The notes under the pieces were generated by a model. The model did not search any database. It saw only the letters and a list, made by a program, of their open reading frames with translations, and was not told where the DNA came from. 64,000 nt of DNA, taken from the NCBI GenBank assembly GCA_020026375.1, contig JAHHQN010000006.1, positions 1 through 64,000 of the forward strand, in the 5' to 3' direction. Position numbers and translations under genes: made by a program. The DNA is from Alistipes sp. (GTDB taxonomy: Bacteria > Bacteroidota > Bacteroidia > Bacteroidales > Rikenellaceae). Shown here one piece after another: positions 1 through 8,960 of the stretch. Each line of letters begins with the position of its first letter. Within the stretch, counting starts at the first letter, position 1.

Positions 1-265
1 CATTTTCCAATAGTACTTTAGCCACATCATATTGCTCAATATAAACGGCATACATCAGGTAGGAGAATCCCTTTTCGCCACTTGCATTCAAATCCACGAT
101 GTTGTCGGCTATCATCTGTCTGACTGTTCTGCTGTCACTATTGTAAATAGCGGTGGCGAACTTTAATTCGTCTCCTCTGGCAAAATACTTCTCCGGCGCA
201 AACTTGGAGAAGGATTTGCACCCGAAAAATGCTACGAGGGTCATTATGTAAGTTAAATGTTTCAT
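1..265 (-). CDS. Ankyrin-like lipoprotein, 3' end cut by window edge
   Basis: The reading frame starts with ATG at 265 and runs off the left edge, giving 88 residues. The N-terminus is a short lipoprotein signal ending in F-F-G-C, with Cys16 as the likely lipidated residue. The mature part reads like the start of an ankyrin repeat array (segments resembling ...LKFATAIYNSDSRTVRQMI... and ...GFSYLMYAVYIEQYDVAKVLL...), the helix-turn-helix pattern of small ankyrin proteins that often sit beside toxin or effector genes. The ankyrin assignment rests on pattern only. Role and partner cannot be judged because the rest of the gene is outside the window. Confidence 0.6.
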   Translation of the reverse strand, partial: MKHLTYIMTLVAFFGCKSFSKFAPEKYFARGDELKFATAIYNSDSRTVRQMIADNIVDLNASGEKGFSYLMYAVYIEQYDVAKVLLEN

Positions 266-764
266 TCAGTTACAACGATAATGTTCGGCGAATAATCGAC
301 CTTTTCAGGGGAGGTTGAGCCGCTTGTTATAAACCCACTTGAAATTTATCTGTATATCCTCTTTTTTCTCATTAAGAAAGATTACTGTTGAAGATTTAAA
401 AATACTATCTATAAACGAATTAAACAAGAACTGCCCGAAAATTATTTCCAATATCACTACTTTTCGTTAGCTTGTAAAAAGCAGATTTTCAATGTAATAT
501 TTTTTTTAAAAAATCGTCCCTTTCGTCCGGCAATTCAACTTCAAATATCCCGATGACAAACTGTTGATGCTTTCGGCTAAAATCAGGAAGAAATAATAAG
601 TCCCAATATAAAGATTGGGGACACCGCGTATATATCACAGTAAAATTGGGAATGGATTTGATACTGTTTCTTGCCCGACAGGGTTATCCTCCTGGCAACT
701 CTTTCTACCCTGTCCGATGATCAGATATTATGGTTCACCGTTTTTTCTGTCGGCCGCCAGACAC
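266..764. other. AT-rich non-coding stretch with possible gene debris
   Basis: No convincing gene is present. On the minus strand a 50-codon open stretch (305-457, GTG start, ending ...KRLNLP) lies just upstream of the ankyrin-like lipoprotein. On the plus strand a short natural-looking tail (about 520-596, ending ...LSAKIRKK and two stop codons) has no start codon. Both look like remnants of decayed genes, but neither can be assigned to a family. Confidence 0.3.
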
Positions 765-798
765 AAAAAAAGTGCCTGCTCCATTACAGAGCAGGCAC
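765..798 (-). terminator. Intrinsic terminator of hppA
   Basis: A perfect 10-bp stem (772-781 with 789-798, GTGCCTGCTC and its complement) has a 7-nt loop. Read on the minus strand it is followed by a run of seven U (765-771). It lies 20 bases beyond the hppA stop codon. Confidence 0.9.
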
Positions 799-817
799 CC
801 CACAATTACACCTAAAA

Positions 818-3031
818 TCAGAAGATGTGATAAGCAACGGTCAGTCCGGCCATCACGATGGCCACCATCGACATCAGTTTGATGAGAATGTTGAGCGACG
901 GACCCGAAGTATCCTTGAAGGGGTCACCCACGGTATCGCCTACGACTGTCGCCTTGTGAGAATCGGAGCCTTTACCGCCGAAGTTACCCTCTTCGACCAT
1001 CTTCTTGGCATTGTCCCATGCACCGCCCGAATTGGCCATGAAGATAGCCAGCACGAAACCCGAACTCAGGCCGCCCACCAGAAGTCCCATGACTCCGGCC
1101 ACACCGAATACGAGTCCCACCACTACGGGAACGATGATTGCCAAAAGGCTGGGGAATATCATTTCGCGCTGCGCACCGCGTGTCGAAATCTCCACACAAC
1201 GGGCATAGTCGGGTGTACCCTCACCGGTGAGGATACCCTTTATCTCGCGGAACTGTCGTCTTACTTCGGTGACCATGCTCTCGGCGGCACGTCCCACGGC
1301 ATTCATCGTCAGACCGCAGAACAGGAACGACATCATGGCTCCGATGAACAGACCGACCAGTACCGTGGGGTTCATCAGCGAAACGTGATAATAATTCATG
1401 AAATCGGGAATGGAAGCCTCCTGCAGGGGAATCTGCACCCCGTCGGAAAGACGCAGCACCGTCTCGCCGCTGTTCATCATGCCGATGCGAATCTCCTCGA
1501 TATAGGAGGCCAGCAGCGCCAGAGCCGTCAGTGCAGCCGAACCGATGGCGAAACCCTTTCCGGTGGCGGCCGTCGTGTTGCCCAGTGCGTCGAGGGCATC
1601 GGTACGGCGGCGCACCTCGGCACCCAGACCACTCATCTCGGCGTTGCCGCCCGCATTGTCGGCAATGGGTCCGTAGGCATCGGTGGCCAGCGTGATACCC
1701 AATGTGGAGAGCATGCCCACCGCCGCAATACCGATACCGTAGAGGCCCAGCGACAGGTGTTGCGGCTCCATCATCTGCTTCACGTCGAAACCGATGGCAC
1801 AGAGATAGGAAAGAATGATGGCCACACCGATGGTCACCACAGGCACCGCCGTGGAAATCATACCCGTACCCACACCGGCGATGATGACGGTGGCAGGACC
1901 GGTCTCGGAGCTGCGCGCAATCTTCTGCGTGGGCGAATAGGAATGGGAGGTGAAATATTCGGTGGCCTGACCGATGATGATGCCGGCCACAAGACCCGTA
2001 ATGACAGAGAACGAGAGTCCCAGCCAGTTGTCGATACCCAACAGGTAGAGGATAGCGAAGGTGGCGCCGGCGATGAGCAGCGAACTGAAGTTGACACCCA
2101 CACCCAGCGAGCGCAACAAATCGCTCATCGAAGCACCCTCTCTGGTCTTGACCAGGAAGATACCCAGAATCGACAGCACGATACCCACGGCGGCAATCAG
2201 CATGGGAGCCAGCACGGCCTTCAGCTGCATGTCGCCGCCCACGGCCGAGAACGCCGCAGCACCCAGCGCCGCAGTGGCCAGAATCGAGCCGCAATAGCTT
2301 TCATAGAGGTCGGCACCCATGCCGGCCACGTCGCCCACATTGTCACCCACGTTGTCGGCAATGGTAGCCGGATTGCGAGGGTCGTCCTCGGGGATTCCGG
2401 CCTCGACCTTACCCACCAGGTCGGCCCCCACATCGGCCGCCTTGGTATAGATACCGCCACCCACACGCGCAAAGAGTGCCTGTGTCGACGCACCCATACC
2501 GAAGGTGAGCATGGTGGTGGTGATGACCACCAGCCGCTGGGGACCTGCCACATCGACAAACCTGTCGAGCACGAGGTACCAGAACGAGATGTCGAGCAGG
2601 CCGAGACCCACAACGACCAAACCCATCACCGCACCGCTGCGGAAGGCCACCTTCAGACCACGGTCCAGCGACTGGCGTGCGGCAGCAGCCGTGCGCGACG
2701 AGGCGTAGGTGGCCGTCTTCATGCCGAAATAGCCGGCCAGACCCGAGAAGAATCCACCCGTGACAAAGGCGAAAGGCACCCACGGATTCTGAACACCCAG
2801 CCCATAGGCCAGATAGGCAAAGAAAAGTGCCAATACAACAAATACGATGGAAATCACCTTGTACTGCTGACGCAGATAGGCCATTGCTCCCTTGCGCACA
2901 TGCTCCGCAATCTCCTTCATGCGGGGGGTGCCTTCGTCCTCCTGCTTCATTCGGCGATAGAAAACCGCCGCCAGCGAAAGTGCGGTCAATGAAGCAAGCG
3001 GAACAATCCAAAAGATGGGTGGAGTGTTCAT
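818..3031 (-). CDS. hppA: K+-dependent membrane-bound pyrophosphatase (ion pump)
   Basis: Hydrolyses pyrophosphate at the cytoplasmic face and pumps Na+ and/or H+ across the inner membrane. The 737-residue product has the many membrane helices and usual length of the family. The substrate-binding segment is at about residues 199-238 (DVGADLVGKVE, EDDPRNPATIADNVGDNVGD). At 484-493 the motif GNTTAATGKG carries Ala and Gly at the positions that are Lys and Thr in K+-independent enzymes, so this should be K+-stimulated. Related Bacteroides enzymes pump Na+, or Na+ together with H+; which ion is used here cannot be read from sequence alone. It is a single-gene transcript with its own promoter and terminator. 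Confidence 0.97.
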   Translation of the reverse strand: MNTPPIFWIVPLASLTALSLAAVFYRRMKQEDEGTPRMKEIAEHVRKGAMAYLRQQYKVISIVFVVLALFFAYLAYGLGVQNPWVPFAFVTGGFFSGLAGYFGMKTATYASSRTAAAARQSLDRGLKVAFRSGAVMGLVVVGLGLLDISFWYLVLDRFVDVAGPQRLVVITTTMLTFGMGASTQALFARVGGGIYTKAADVGADLVGKVEAGIPEDDPRNPATIADNVGDNVGDVAGMGADLYESYCGSILATAALGAAAFSAVGGDMQLKAVLAPMLIAAVGIVLSILGIFLVKTREGASMSDLLRSLGVGVNFSSLLIAGATFAILYLLGIDNWLGLSFSVITGLVAGIIIGQATEYFTSHSYSPTQKIARSSETGPATVIIAGVGTGMISTAVPVVTIGVAIILSYLCAIGFDVKQMMEPQHLSLGLYGIGIAAVGMLSTLGITLATDAYGPIADNAGGNAEMSGLGAEVRRRTDALDALGNTTAATGKGFAIGSAALTALALLASYIEEIRIGMMNSGETVLRLSDGVQIPLQEASIPDFMNYYHVSLMNPTVLVGLFIGAMMSFLFCGLTMNAVGRAAESMVTEVRRQFREIKGILTGEGTPDYARCVEISTRGAQREMIFPSLLAIIVPVVVGLVFGVAGVMGLLVGGLSSGFVLAIFMANSGGAWDNAKKMVEEGNFGGKGSDSHKATVVGDTVGDPFKDTSGPSLNILIKLMSMVAIVMAGLTVAYHIF

Positions 3032-3079
3032 TTTTTTAATATTTAACGGTTAACTGGTTGTTTTTCTCTGTTGATAGAA

Positions 3080-3110
3080 CAAAATTAAATAAAAGAAATT
3101 TTAAATCAAA
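3080..3110 (-). promoter_or_regulatory. Promoter of hppA
   Basis: On the minus strand, TTTG (3107-3110) and TAATTTTG (3080-3087) are separated by 19 bases, matching the Bacteroidetes -33/-7 promoter pattern. The predicted start leaves a leader of about 45 bases before the hppA ATG. Confidence 0.7.
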
Positions 3111-3266
3111 ATAAAATCGAAATTATTTTATTTCGATACGAAACTATGCATTTTCATACCATAATATAAAGTTTCGAAATGCAACAATTTAGAGGAGATA
3201 TTATAAAAAAATCCGCAACATATCGAGATGACATGTTGCGGTCGAAAAATAAGAAATTTCGGAGAA

Positions 3267-4133
3267 TCAGTCCACGCGCAGCCCCTCCCTATTGATACGA
3301 TATTGACGGCCGCCGCGGCGCACAACCGCCTCACCGTCGGAGAAAGGACTCGCCCAGTCATACTCGAAGGGAATCACAATCTCGCCGGAGCGGTTGAGAT
3401 AGCCCCACTGTCCGTGCTTGCGCACGCAGCAGAACCCCTCGGAGCAGTGTTGTGCGTCCTCATAGGCAAATCGCACGACCGTGCGGTTTTCGCGGTCGAT
3501 GTATCCCCACAGTCCATCTTTGCAGGCCGCCATCAACTCCTCGTGAGGGGACATCAAATCATCATACACAAAGGGAATAAGCGGACGGTTCTCATGGTCG
3601 ATGGCTCCGCAGCGCCCTTCACGACAGGCAATCGCCACACCCGACCTGAAAGGTGACAGGCTGTCGTACTCCAGCGCAATGACCTCACGGCCACGGTCGT
3701 CGACGGCACCGTATCTGCTGCCGCGGCGCACGACACCCAATCCCTCGGAAAAATTCTCCGCAGAATCATAGACAATCGCCGTGACGGACCGTCCCGCAGT
3801 GTCGATATAGCCATACTTTCCCAAATCGGTATCCGCATCGTCGTTCTCCGTATAGTAATAGCCCCGATTGACCACGGCACACCCCTCGCTGAAGGAGAGG
3901 GCGAAATCATAAGACAAGGGAACCACGAAATGCCCCGTCTTGTCGATATAACCGTAGCCGTGATTGACTTCAACCAGGGCAAGGCCGTCGCTGAACGGCT
4001 CGGCATAGTCGTAACGGCAGCGAATGAGCATCTCGCCCGTCACGGCGTCGCAAAATCCGTAGCAGTCGTCGCGCTCCGTGACAGCGAAGCGTTCGTCGGG
4101 CAAGTCGGTCAGATAGTGGTCTTTGTGTGTCAT
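3267..4133 (-). CDS. WG-repeat protein
   Basis: The 288-residue product has no signal peptide or membrane segment. It consists of about eight degenerate WG repeats of roughly 30-35 residues (for example LWGYIDRENRTVVRFAYEDA and QWGYLNRSGEIVIPFEYDWA), each of the form G-x-[WY]-G-[YA]-[IV]-[DN]-..-G-..-[VI]-[IV]-P-..-Y-[DE]. WG repeats form beta-rich scaffolds, and their molecular role is mostly unknown. The start is ATG at 4133, the first Met of the open frame. It precedes hppA by 236 bases, and hppA has its own promoter, so no operon is implied. Confidence 0.85.
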   Translation of the reverse strand: MTHKDHYLTDLPDERFAVTERDDCYGFCDAVTGEMLIRCRYDYAEPFSDGLALVEVNHGYGYIDKTGHFVVPLSYDFALSFSEGCAVVNRGYYYTENDDADTDLGKYGYIDTAGRSVTAIVYDSAENFSEGLGVVRRGSRYGAVDDRGREVIALEYDSLSPFRSGVAIACREGRCGAIDHENRPLIPFVYDDLMSPHEELMAACKDGLWGYIDRENRTVVRFAYEDAQHCSEGFCCVRKHGQWGYLNRSGEIVIPFEYDWASPFSDGEAVVRRGGRQYRINREGLRVD

Positions 4134-4212
4134 GGCACGATAGTGTTAGGCAGTAAGTTTTTAGATACACCCCTAAAGTTACAAATAAAAAAACGGATAT
4201 ACTCCCATTTGC

Positions 4213-4247
4213 AAAAAAAAAGAGACCGACTTGAAAAAGTCGGTCTC
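4213..4247 (-). terminator. Intrinsic terminator of the nqr operon
   Basis: A perfect 10-bp stem (4222-4231 with 4238-4247, GAGACCGACT and complement) has a 6-nt loop. On the minus strand it is followed by nine U (4213-4221). It lies 25 bases after the nqrF stop codon and closes the six-gene operon. Confidence 0.92.
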
Positions 4248-4271
4248 GCGATATGGGTTCAATGCCCGAAA

Positions 4272-5534
4272 TTAGGCACCGAAGTTATCGTAGAGGATAT
4301 TCTCCGAAGGAACGCCCAGGTTGTCAAGCATATTGACAACCGACTTCACCATCATCGGAGGTCCACACATGAGGTAGATACAGCCCTCGGGCTCCTCGTG
4401 GTTCTTGAGATAGTTCTCATAGAGCACGTTGTGAACGAAGCCTGCGGTATACTTCACGCCTGCGGCATCAGCCTCGGGATCGGGACGGTCCAAGGCCAGG
4501 TTGAACGAGAAGTTGGGGAACTCCTTCTCAATCTGGTGGTACTCGTCGAGGTAGGGAACCTCCTTCAAAGCACGCGCACCGTAGTAGAACGATACCTTGC
4601 GGCCGGTCTTCACGGTCTTGAACAGGTGCATCAGGTGGCTACGCATGGGGGCCATACCGGCACCACCACCGATGAAGATCAGCTCGGTGTCGTCGGCCAG
4701 ATTGTCGGGCAGGAAGAACTCTCCGTAAGGACCCGAAATGGTCACCTTGTCACCCGGCTTGCGCGAGAAGATGTACGAAGAACAGATACCGGGGTTCACC
4801 TTCATGAAACCGCCGTTGACACGGTCGAACGGAGGAGTGGCGATACGGATGTTCAACATGATGATGTTACCCTCGGCAGGGTGGTTGGCCATAGAGTAGG
4901 CACGGAATGTGGGTTCGGGATTCTTGGTCACCAGATCCCACATCTTGAACTTGTCCCAGTCGGGGCGGAACTTCTCGTCGATGTCCATGTCGGAGAACTT
5001 GATCTCGTCGTACTGGGGAATATCGATCTGAATGTAACCACCGCTGCGGAACTTCAGGTGCTCGCCCTCGGGCAGCTTAACGACAAACTCCTTGAGGAAG
5101 GTAGAGATGCTGCGGTTGGAAACCACGGTGCACTCCCACTTCTTCACACCCAGAACCGACTCGGGAACGTGAATCTTCATGTCGTTCTTCACCTTCACCT
5201 GGCAACCCAGTCTCCAGTGGTCCTTGGCCATCTTGCGCGAGATGAAACCGGTCTCGGTGGGCAGCAGCTCGCCACCACCCTCAAGAACCTGACACTTGCA
5301 CATACCGCAAGCACCACCTCCACCACACGCCGAAGGCAGGAAAATCTTGTTGTCGGAAAGGGTCGAAAGCAACGAGTTGCCGCTCTCGGCCTTGATTACT
5401 TTTTCACCGTCGTTCACATCGATGGTGACCTCACCCGACGAAGTGAGTTTTGCCTTTGCAAAGAGCAGCAATGCCACCAGAATGAGGATTACTATCAGAA
5501 AGGCAACGATTGCAACAATAATTGTTAATTCCAT
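4272..5534 (-). CDS. nqrF: Na+-NQR subunit F, NADH dehydrogenase flavoprotein
   Basis: Electron entry subunit of the Na+-translocating NADH:quinone reductase: oxidises NADH through FAD and passes electrons to a [2Fe-2S] cluster and on into the membrane. The 420-residue product has one N-terminal membrane helix (about 5-26) and a ferredoxin domain with cluster ligands Cys70, Cys76, Cys79 and Cys111 (spacing as in the Vibrio protein). The FAD-binding motif RAYSMANHP is at 211-219, a glycine-rich GGGAGMAPMRSH at 289-300, and the NADH-domain CGPP motif lies near the C-terminus. It is the last gene of nqrABCDEF and is followed by a strong terminator. Confidence 0.98.
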   Translation of the reverse strand: MELTIIVAIVAFLIVILILVALLLFAKAKLTSSGEVTIDVNDGEKVIKAESGNSLLSTLSDNKIFLPSACGGGGACGMCKCQVLEGGGELLPTETGFISRKMAKDHWRLGCQVKVKNDMKIHVPESVLGVKKWECTVVSNRSISTFLKEFVVKLPEGEHLKFRSGGYIQIDIPQYDEIKFSDMDIDEKFRPDWDKFKMWDLVTKNPEPTFRAYSMANHPAEGNIIMLNIRIATPPFDRVNGGFMKVNPGICSSYIFSRKPGDKVTISGPYGEFFLPDNLADDTELIFIGGGAGMAPMRSHLMHLFKTVKTGRKVSFYYGARALKEVPYLDEYHQIEKEFPNFSFNLALDRPDPEADAAGVKYTAGFVHNVLYENYLKNHEEPEGCIYLMCGPPMMVKSVVNMLDNLGVPSENILYDNFGA

Positions 5535-5548
5535 TTTCTGAACTCTTT

Positions 5549-6271
5549 TTAAAGGTTTTCGTTATACGTGTCGGCTGCTGCGGGTGCCGCCTCGGCGGGA
5601 GCCTGCTCAACCACCTCGACCTTCTCGGCCACCTCCTTGTTCTTCTGGGTGTCGAACTGGATACCCGAGAAAATCATGAAGGCGATACCCATCAGACCGG
5701 TGATGATGAAGGCGATACCGGGACCCTTCAACGCAGCGGGAATGTGCGAATAGGTGGTCTTCTCGCGGATAGCGGCCATCATCACGATAGCCAACCACCA
5801 GCCCAGACCCGAACCCAGACCGTAGACTACGGTCTCGACGAACGAGCTCAGCTCACCACCGTCGACCTTCTGCTGCATGAACAGCGAACCACCCATGATG
5901 GCACAGTTCACGGCAATCAGAGGAAGGAAGATACCCAACTGGCTGTACAACGAAGGAGAATACTTCTCGACAATCATCTCGACCAACTGCACGAAAGCGG
6001 CAATCGAAGCGATGAAGACGATGAACGAAAGGAAGCTCAGGTCGACATCGGCCAGACCTGCCCACGAGAGGGCGCCTGCCTTCAATACATACTGGTACAA
6101 AAGATAGTTCAGAGGAACGGTCATAACCATGACAAAGGTTACGGCAGCACCCAGACCGAGTGCGGTCTTGACGCTCTTCGATACGGCGATGTAGGAACAC
6201 ATGCCGAAGAAGAATGCGAAGACCATGTTGTCGATGAAAATCGACTTGATAAATATATTTAACAGTTCCAT
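5549..6271 (-). CDS. nqrE: Na+-NQR subunit E
   Basis: Integral membrane subunit that, with NqrD, holds the intramembrane iron site carrying electrons between NqrF and NqrC. Six hydrophobic helices are visible, and the conserved half-channel cysteines appear at Cys25 (FFGMCSYIAV) and Cys123 (AVNCAIMGG). The protein is 240 residues, about 40 longer than the usual 198-200. The extra part is a C-terminal tail rich in Glu, Val, Ala and Pro (from about residue 208) with no membrane segment. It follows nqrD after a 12-base gap and precedes nqrF by 14 bases. Confidence 0.97.
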   Translation of the reverse strand: MELLNIFIKSIFIDNMVFAFFFGMCSYIAVSKSVKTALGLGAAVTFVMVMTVPLNYLLYQYVLKAGALSWAGLADVDLSFLSFIVFIASIAAFVQLVEMIVEKYSPSLYSQLGIFLPLIAVNCAIMGGSLFMQQKVDGGELSSFVETVVYGLGSGLGWWLAIVMMAAIREKTTYSHIPAALKGPGIAFIITGLMGIAFMIFSGIQFDTQKNKEVAEKVEVVEQAPAEAAPAAADTYNENL

Positions 6272-6283
6272 ACGCTATTCTTC

Positions 6284-6940
6284 TTATTTTTCCTGTAAAT
6301 CCTTATTTCTTGAACGGTGAATCCAGATGATGCAGCCCACGATAATCAGTGCCATGGGAGGGAAGAGCATCAGACCACAGTTCGAGTAGAAACCACCGTT
6401 GGCGATATACCAGCTCTCGGGAATGACACGCAGACCGAAGAGCGTACCCGAACCGAGCAACTCACGGAAGAATGCCACGATAACCAGAATCAGACCATAA
6501 CCCAGACCGTTACCGATACCGTCGAGGAATGCGGGCCAGGGCTTGTTACCCAGCGCAAACGCCTCGACACGACCCATAACGATACAGTTGGTGATAATCA
6601 GACCCACATAGACCGACAGCTGCTTCGAAACATCGTAGGCAAATGCCTTCAGGACCTGGTCCACGAGGATTACCAAAGCGGCAATAACGACCAACTGGAC
6701 GATAATACGAATACGGGAAGGAACACCGTTTCGCAACAGTGACATCACAACATTCGAGAATGCTGTAACGACCATCACGGAGAGTGCCATCACGATGGCA
6801 GGCTCCAACTTAACGGTAACGGCAAGAGCCGAGCAGATACCCAGAATCTGCACGATGACCGGGTTGTTCGCCGAGAACGGACCGGTCAGATACTTGAGGT
6901 TCTTTGCCGAAAACATTGGCTCTTTTTCTTTATTACTCAT
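6284..6940 (-). CDS. nqrD: Na+-NQR subunit D
   Basis: Partner of NqrE in the membrane core; together they form inverted half-channels around an iron cofactor. The product is 218 residues with six predicted helices. Iron-ligand cysteines are at Cys36 (ILGICSALAV) and Cys119 (IITNCIVMGR). The start ATG at 6940 overlaps the end of nqrC by eight bases, suggesting translational coupling. Confidence 0.97.
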   Translation of the reverse strand: MSNKEKEPMFSAKNLKYLTGPFSANNPVIVQILGICSALAVTVKLEPAIVMALSVMVVTAFSNVVMSLLRNGVPSRIRIIVQLVVIAALVILVDQVLKAFAYDVSKQLSVYVGLIITNCIVMGRVEAFALGNKPWPAFLDGIGNGLGYGLILVIVAFFRELLGSGTLFGLRVIPESWYIANGGFYSNCGLMLFPPMALIIVGCIIWIHRSRNKDLQEK

Positions 6941-7790
6941 TGTCCTTTACATTTTCTTCGTTAGACAATTCGGCGTTCTGCTCTACGGCAACCTCAGCCT
7001 TGGCCTGCAACATGGGCAGGTAGTTACGGAGGCTGTTGCTGAGCATATTGTTCACACCGTCGGAGGTCTTGGTACCACCGGTGATGGCGTCAACCTCATG
7101 CTCGGGGTTGGTAGCGCCGCCCTTCATCATCTTTACCGATACGAACTGGCCATTATCAAAGATCTTCTTGCCTACGAAGGTAGCCTGAACTTTGGGAGTG
7201 GCAATCTCGGCACCCAGACCGGGAGTCTCACCCTGATGATCCAATACGATACCTGCGATGGTGTTCATATCGCTCTCGAGAGCAACATAGCCCCAGACGG
7301 GACCCCAGAGACCGGTACCGGTAACGGGAATAACCACACGGCCGTCCTGTGCCTTGAACACGGGGAACTTGCCGGCCTCGAAAGCATCGGGCAACTTGCT
7401 CAGCAGCTCGAAAATCTCGGCGTCCTTCACACCCTCGATTGCCTTACCCTCGGCGTCGAGAACCTGTGCCGAGATGAACTCGTCGTAGTTCTTGTCCGAA
7501 GCGGAAAGCGAGGTCAGAATAGCCTGCTTCTTCTCGTTGAGCTGGTTGTTGTACTGACGGTCGTGGAGCGAGAGCGAAGCCAGTGCCAACAGGGTGGCTA
7601 CCACAATGACCATGACGGTCGAGTAGACAACGATGTAGGCGTTGGAGTTGGTGTCGCTCAAAAAGCCCTTCTTCTCCGACTTTACCTCCGTAAACTCCGA
7701 AGCAGGAACTCCACACACAGGGCACTTAGCAGGTGCGGCGTCACCCTCGTGGATATAACCGCAGACATTACATTTAAATTTCTTTGCCAT
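6933..7790 (-). CDS. nqrC: Na+-NQR subunit C with fused N-terminal rubredoxin-like domain
   Basis: NqrC carries a covalently bound FMN on the periplasmic side and relays electrons toward NqrB. Here residues 1-33 form a rubredoxin-like metal-binding knuckle pair: Cys7-x-x-Cys10-Gly-Tyr and Cys23-Pro-x-Cys26, as in the C-terminal domain of rubrerythrins. A single membrane helix follows (about 51-73), then the normal FMN domain with the flavinylation motif DAITGGTKTS, in which Thr240 is the expected FMN acceptor. The usual second-position Ala (SGAT) is Gly here. At 285 residues it is longer than the Vibrio protein, mainly because of the extra domain. The reading frame is continuous, so the fusion is not an assembly of two genes. 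Topology would place the extra metal site in the cytoplasm, near NqrF. Confidence 0.95.
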   Translation of the reverse strand: MAKKFKCNVCGYIHEGDAAPAKCPVCGVPASEFTEVKSEKKGFLSDTNSNAYIVVYSTVMVIVVATLLALASLSLHDRQYNNQLNEKKQAILTSLSASDKNYDEFISAQVLDAEGKAIEGVKDAEIFELLSKLPDAFEAGKFPVFKAQDGRVVIPVTGTGLWGPVWGYVALESDMNTIAGIVLDHQGETPGLGAEIATPKVQATFVGKKIFDNGQFVSVKMMKGGATNPEHEVDAITGGTKTSDGVNNMLSNSLRNYLPMLQAKAEVAVEQNAELSNEENVKDNE

Positions 7791-7800
7791 ATCTACCCTA

Positions 7801-8958
7801 TTATTTTACAAGTTTAACACGATTATTTCTGCGCTTGATGTTGGCCTCGACAACGAAGTAGTCAACAAGCGGAGCAAAGGCATTCATGAAGAGAATGGCG
7901 AGCATCATACCCTCGGGGTATGCGGGGTTCACCACGCGAATCAGGACTGCAATGGCACCTGTCATGAAGCCGACGATGTACTTGCCGGTGTTGGTCTGTG
8001 CAGAGGTGACGGGGTCGGTAGCCATGAACACGGCACCGAATGCGAAACCGCCGATAATGAGATGCCACCATGCGGGGTAGGCAATCACGCCGGTCAGCTC
8101 GAAGAGGTAACCCATGGCCAGACCGCCGACGAATACCGATACCATGGTTCTCCACGATGCGATGCCGGCACCCAGCAGGATAACCGCACCAATCAGGATA
8201 GCCAGTGTAGAGGTCTCACCCACACAACCGGGAATGAAGCCCAGGAATGCGTCCATGGGCGAGAAACCCATGTCGGTAGCACCGGGCTGAGCCAGATGCT
8301 CCAGAGCGGTGGCACCCGAGAAACCGTCAACGATACCCTTGCCGTTAGCAGCGGTGAGGCCTGCCACCCATACCTTCTCACCCGAAATCGAGGGGGTGTA
8401 GGCAAAGAAGATGAAGGCACGTGCAACGAGTGCAGGGTTAAATACGTTCATACCCGTACCGCCGAAGACCTCCTTGCCGAAAATAACGGCAAATGCGGTA
8501 GCCACGGCAACCATCCACAACGGAATGTCGACAGGCATAATCATGGGAATCAGAAGACCCGTTACCAGGAAGCCCTCGTTCACCTCATGGCCGCGCGACT
8601 GTGCGAAGCCGAACTCGATACCCAGACCCACAACGTAGGAAACCACGATGATGGGGAGCACCTTGAGAAAACCGAACCAGAAATCGGCCCACACGCCCTG
8701 AGTCACACCGATAGAGAGCGAGTGCTGGTAACCGATGTTATACATACCGAACAACATGGCGGGCATCAGAGCCAGTACCACCATGATCATGGTACGCTTC
8801 ATGTCGTTACAGTCACGGATGTGCGCACCCTTCACGGTAGTGGTGTTGGGCACGAACAGGAATGTATCGAAAGCATCGAAAGTAGATGCCAAAAAGCTCA
8901 ACTTGCCTCCCTCGGAGAAAGTAGGCTTGATTTTATCCATAAAATTGCGCAATGCCAT
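7801..8958 (-). CDS. nqrB: Na+-NQR subunit B
   Basis: Largest membrane subunit: binds a covalent FMN and riboflavin, reduces the quinone and takes part in Na+ translocation. The 385-residue product has about ten hydrophobic helices. The flavinylation motif DGFSGATAL (residues 211-219) gives Thr217 as the FMN attachment site. Length and order match other NqrB proteins. It starts two bases after the nqrA stop codon and ends ten bases before nqrC. Confidence 0.98.
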   Translation of the reverse strand: MALRNFMDKIKPTFSEGGKLSFLASTFDAFDTFLFVPNTTTVKGAHIRDCNDMKRTMIMVVLALMPAMLFGMYNIGYQHSLSIGVTQGVWADFWFGFLKVLPIIVVSYVVGLGIEFGFAQSRGHEVNEGFLVTGLLIPMIMPVDIPLWMVAVATAFAVIFGKEVFGGTGMNVFNPALVARAFIFFAYTPSISGEKVWVAGLTAANGKGIVDGFSGATALEHLAQPGATDMGFSPMDAFLGFIPGCVGETSTLAILIGAVILLGAGIASWRTMVSVFVGGLAMGYLFELTGVIAYPAWWHLIIGGFAFGAVFMATDPVTSAQTNTGKYIVGFMTGAIAVLIRVVNPAYPEGMMLAILFMNAFAPLVDYFVVEANIKRRNNRVKLVK

Positions 8959-8960
8959 CG

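Noticed and set aside
671..2992. A 773-codon open frame antisense to hppA.
   Set aside because: Translation is rich in His, Arg and Gly with no domain; it mirrors the codon bias of hppA. Same for 33923-36163 (antisense to the RND pump), 57212-58903 and 58965-61454 (antisense to SusD and the 834-residue lipoprotein).
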